From: an uncultured Erysipelotrichaceae bacterium
Lineage (GTDB): Bacteria; Bacillota_I; Bacilli_A; Erysipelotrichales; Coprobacillaceae
Reading direction: 5' to 3'
Assembly (NCBI GenBank): GCA_900544435.1
Contig: UQVG01000076.1
Span: forward strand, 1 to 8,581
DNA: 8,581 nucleotides
Positions within the stretch are counted from its first letter, which is position 1. Each line of letters starts with the position of its first letter. The notes under the pieces were generated by a model that was not told the DNA's origin, made no database searches, and worked only from the letters and a program-made list of their open reading frames with translations. The position numbers and the translations under genes are program-made. This document shows, in pieces, positions 7,433 through 8,581 of the stretch.

Positions 7433-8581
7433 ACTCTTCCTCACTCACTATTTTTCCTGAGTCAATTATAACACAGTCAAACTGGCAGTTCATCATATTT
7501 ATTTGATGAGAAACAATAATCACAATCATCTTTTGTAAATTTAAATAATTAATCAATAACTGTAATCTTTCTTGATCTATATTACTAAAAGCTTCATCTA
7601 AAATTAATACATCTGGTTGACTTAATAAAGCACGAATAATCATTACAAGCTGTCCTTGTCCAGATGACAAAAATCCACCCTGTTCATCAAGTCTTAAATC
7701 TAAACCATTTATTAATTCATCCAACTTAAAATAATGTAATAATTCAATCATCTTATCCTCTAAAAAATAGCGATCAAAAATCATATTAGTTCTTAATGAT
7801 TCTTTATAAAAAACAGGGGTTTTATTTAAATATTTAATATGACTATAATAACTATTTAAATCAATCTCTTGCAGACGATACCCATTAATATAAATTTCTC
7901 CTTTAGTTATTTGTAATTGTCCCATAATCAATTTCAAAAGTGTAGATTTGCCACTTCCTGTTTTACCTTTAATAAATAACGAATGGTCAATTTTTAATTG
8001 TAGATATTCAAAAAGAGGAGGTGTATAACCATAACTAAAACTTACATGTTTTAATTCAATACTTTTAATCTTTTTGATTTTCTTTTTCTTTTCCATTTTT
8101 TCAGGAAGCATTTCTTTATATCTTTCAAAAATAATTTGCAGTTCATCATGCATTGCAATAAACACGGATATTTTCATTAAAGGATCTATCATGTAAGAAA
8201 GTAATAAGTAAACAAGCATGACCGTTCCCAAAGATATATGATTTTTCTTATAAATAATAATAGCGTATAAAATTGCAATCATCATCATTGATTGAATAAG
8301 GGATTCCAGTTGAATTTGATGTTTATTTATTATTTCATCATGACGATAAATATTCATAAAATATGTGTCATACAAATATCCTAATTTATTTTTCATCATT
8401 TTTCTGACTTTAAACTGCAATGTTTGAAAATAATTTTCTTGAAACTCTAATAAACCATCATTTAAAAGTTCTTTTTGTTCCAAAATTTTTTTGTTTTCAG
8501 TATGCAACTTCTTACTATAAAGATAAAACATTATAAAAATAATTATCATCATAGATAAAACAATTAAAAATAAATAAAAAT
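7407..8581 (-). CDS. ABC exporter, C-terminal part: end of membrane domain plus ATP-binding domain (5' end beyond window)
   Basis: About 390 residues are visible. The frame is open past 8581, and the ATG at 8552 lies inside a membrane helix, so it is not the true start. The visible part has a hydrophobic helix (about 8579-8516), a long charged helical stretch, then hydrophobic segments at residues 87-100 and 108-132 counted from that ATG, as in an exporter half-transporter. A Lys-rich linker (153-163) leads to the ATP-binding domain: Walker A GKTGSGKST (196-204), signature LSSGQ (295-299), Walker B VLILDE (315-320), SNID D-loop and H-loop VSH with H349. Two positions are unusual: the Q-loop Gln is K244 (YLNKTP), and the signature continues GQLVMIIRALL rather than KQRIALARALL. 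The style recalls bacteriocin or peptide exporters with a C39 peptidase domain, but that domain would lie outside the window. The substrate is unknown. The stop falls 26 bases inside ybeY. Confidence 0.9.
   Translation of the reverse strand, partial: FYLFLIVLSMMIIIFIMFYLYSKKLHTENKKILEQKELLNDGLLEFQENYFQTLQFKVRKMMKNKLGYLYDTYFMNIYRHDEIINKHQIQLESLIQSMMMIAILYAIIIYKKNHISLGTVMLVYLLLSYMIDPLMKISVFIAMHDELQIIFERYKEMLPEKMEKKKKIKKIKSIELKHVSFSYGYTPPLFEYLQLKIDHSLFIKGKTGSGKSTLLKLIMGQLQITKGEIYINGYRLQEIDLNSYYSHIKYLNKTPVFYKESLRTNMIFDRYFLEDKMIELLHYFKLDELINGLDLRLDEQGGFLSSGQGQLVMIIRALLSQPDVLILDEAFSNIDQERLQLLINYLNLQKMIVIIVSHQINMMNCQFDCVIIDSGKIVSEEEYGNRFSAY
7434..7442 (-). promoter_or_regulatory. Ribosome binding site that selects the ybeY ATG
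   Basis: GAGGAAGAG lies directly upstream of the ATG at 7432, with the AGGA core at 7438-7441 and a five-base spacing. It covers the codons that would follow the alternative GTG at 7444, which itself has only a weak GGAAAA upstream. Confidence 0.75.
7465..7473 (-). promoter_or_regulatory. Likely extended -10 promoter for the ybeY cluster, inside the ABC gene
   Basis: The minus strand reads TGTTATAAT, a perfect extended -10 (TGn plus TATAAT, hexamer at 7465-7470). The start would fall near 7458, about 26 bases before the ybeY ATG and upstream of its Shine-Dalgarno site. No good -35 is seen at 16-18 bases, which is tolerable for an extended -10 promoter. The same bases encode the Val-Ile-Ile near the C-terminus of the ABC protein, so a chance match is possible. 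Confidence 0.5.

Noticed and set aside
8550..8552. ATG at 8552 as the true start of the ABC gene
   Set aside because: The frame stays open to the window edge and the ATG sits in the middle of a hydrophobic helix. The rest of the membrane domain would be missing from that start.

Overview
The window is a compact, AT-rich stretch of a Firmicutes-type chromosome with every gene on the minus strand, so transcription runs from position 8581 toward 1. TGA is an ordinary stop codon here: cdd, recO and ygiQ all end on it, which argues against a Mycoplasma-type genetic code. Gene content, strong Shine-Dalgarno sites and a single-chain glycyl-tRNA synthetase directly upstream of dnaG suggest a low-GC Firmicute, perhaps an Erysipelotrichia/Coprobacillus-like gut bacterium. 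That placement is inference and no marker in the window proves it.

In transcription order the layout is as follows. (1) The 3' two-thirds or so of an ABC exporter gene, open at the window edge. (2) ybeY-cdd-era-recO, a tight housekeeping cluster with overlaps or 1-base gaps, ending at an intrinsic terminator that starts within the recO stop codon. (3) A two-gene unit with its own likely promoter: a YgiQ-family radical SAM protein overlapping an alpha/beta hydrolase-fold protein by ATGA, ended by a second terminator. (4) glyQS-dnaG, the start of a macromolecular-synthesis operon, with a likely promoter embedded in the preceding terminator and a hairpin in the leader; dnaG runs off the window at position 1.

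The backbone matches the order known from Bacillus subtilis (ybeY, dgkA, cdd, era, recO, glyQ, glyS, then dnaG and sigA), with differences. dgkA is absent, an ABC exporter lies upstream of ybeY where phoH/pgpH would be expected, the two-subunit GlyQ/GlyS enzyme is replaced by the unrelated single-chain type, and the YgiQ/hydrolase pair sits between recO and glyQS. The conserved genes join rRNA maturation and ribosome assembly (YbeY, Era), pyrimidine salvage (Cdd), recombinational repair (RecO), tRNA charging (GlyRS) and replication priming (DnaG).

Most of the window is ordinary housekeeping. The most unusual item is the hydrolase-fold protein at 2115-3029: by motif alignment it has Asp in place of the nucleophilic Ser and Gln in place of the catalytic His, so it is either a pseudoenzyme or an enzyme with altered chemistry. 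Also worth checking are the two compact terminator/promoter junctions, an extended -10 for ybeY inside the ABC gene, and a degenerate nucleotide-binding domain in the ABC protein. No transposon, CRISPR array, tRNA or rRNA gene was seen.
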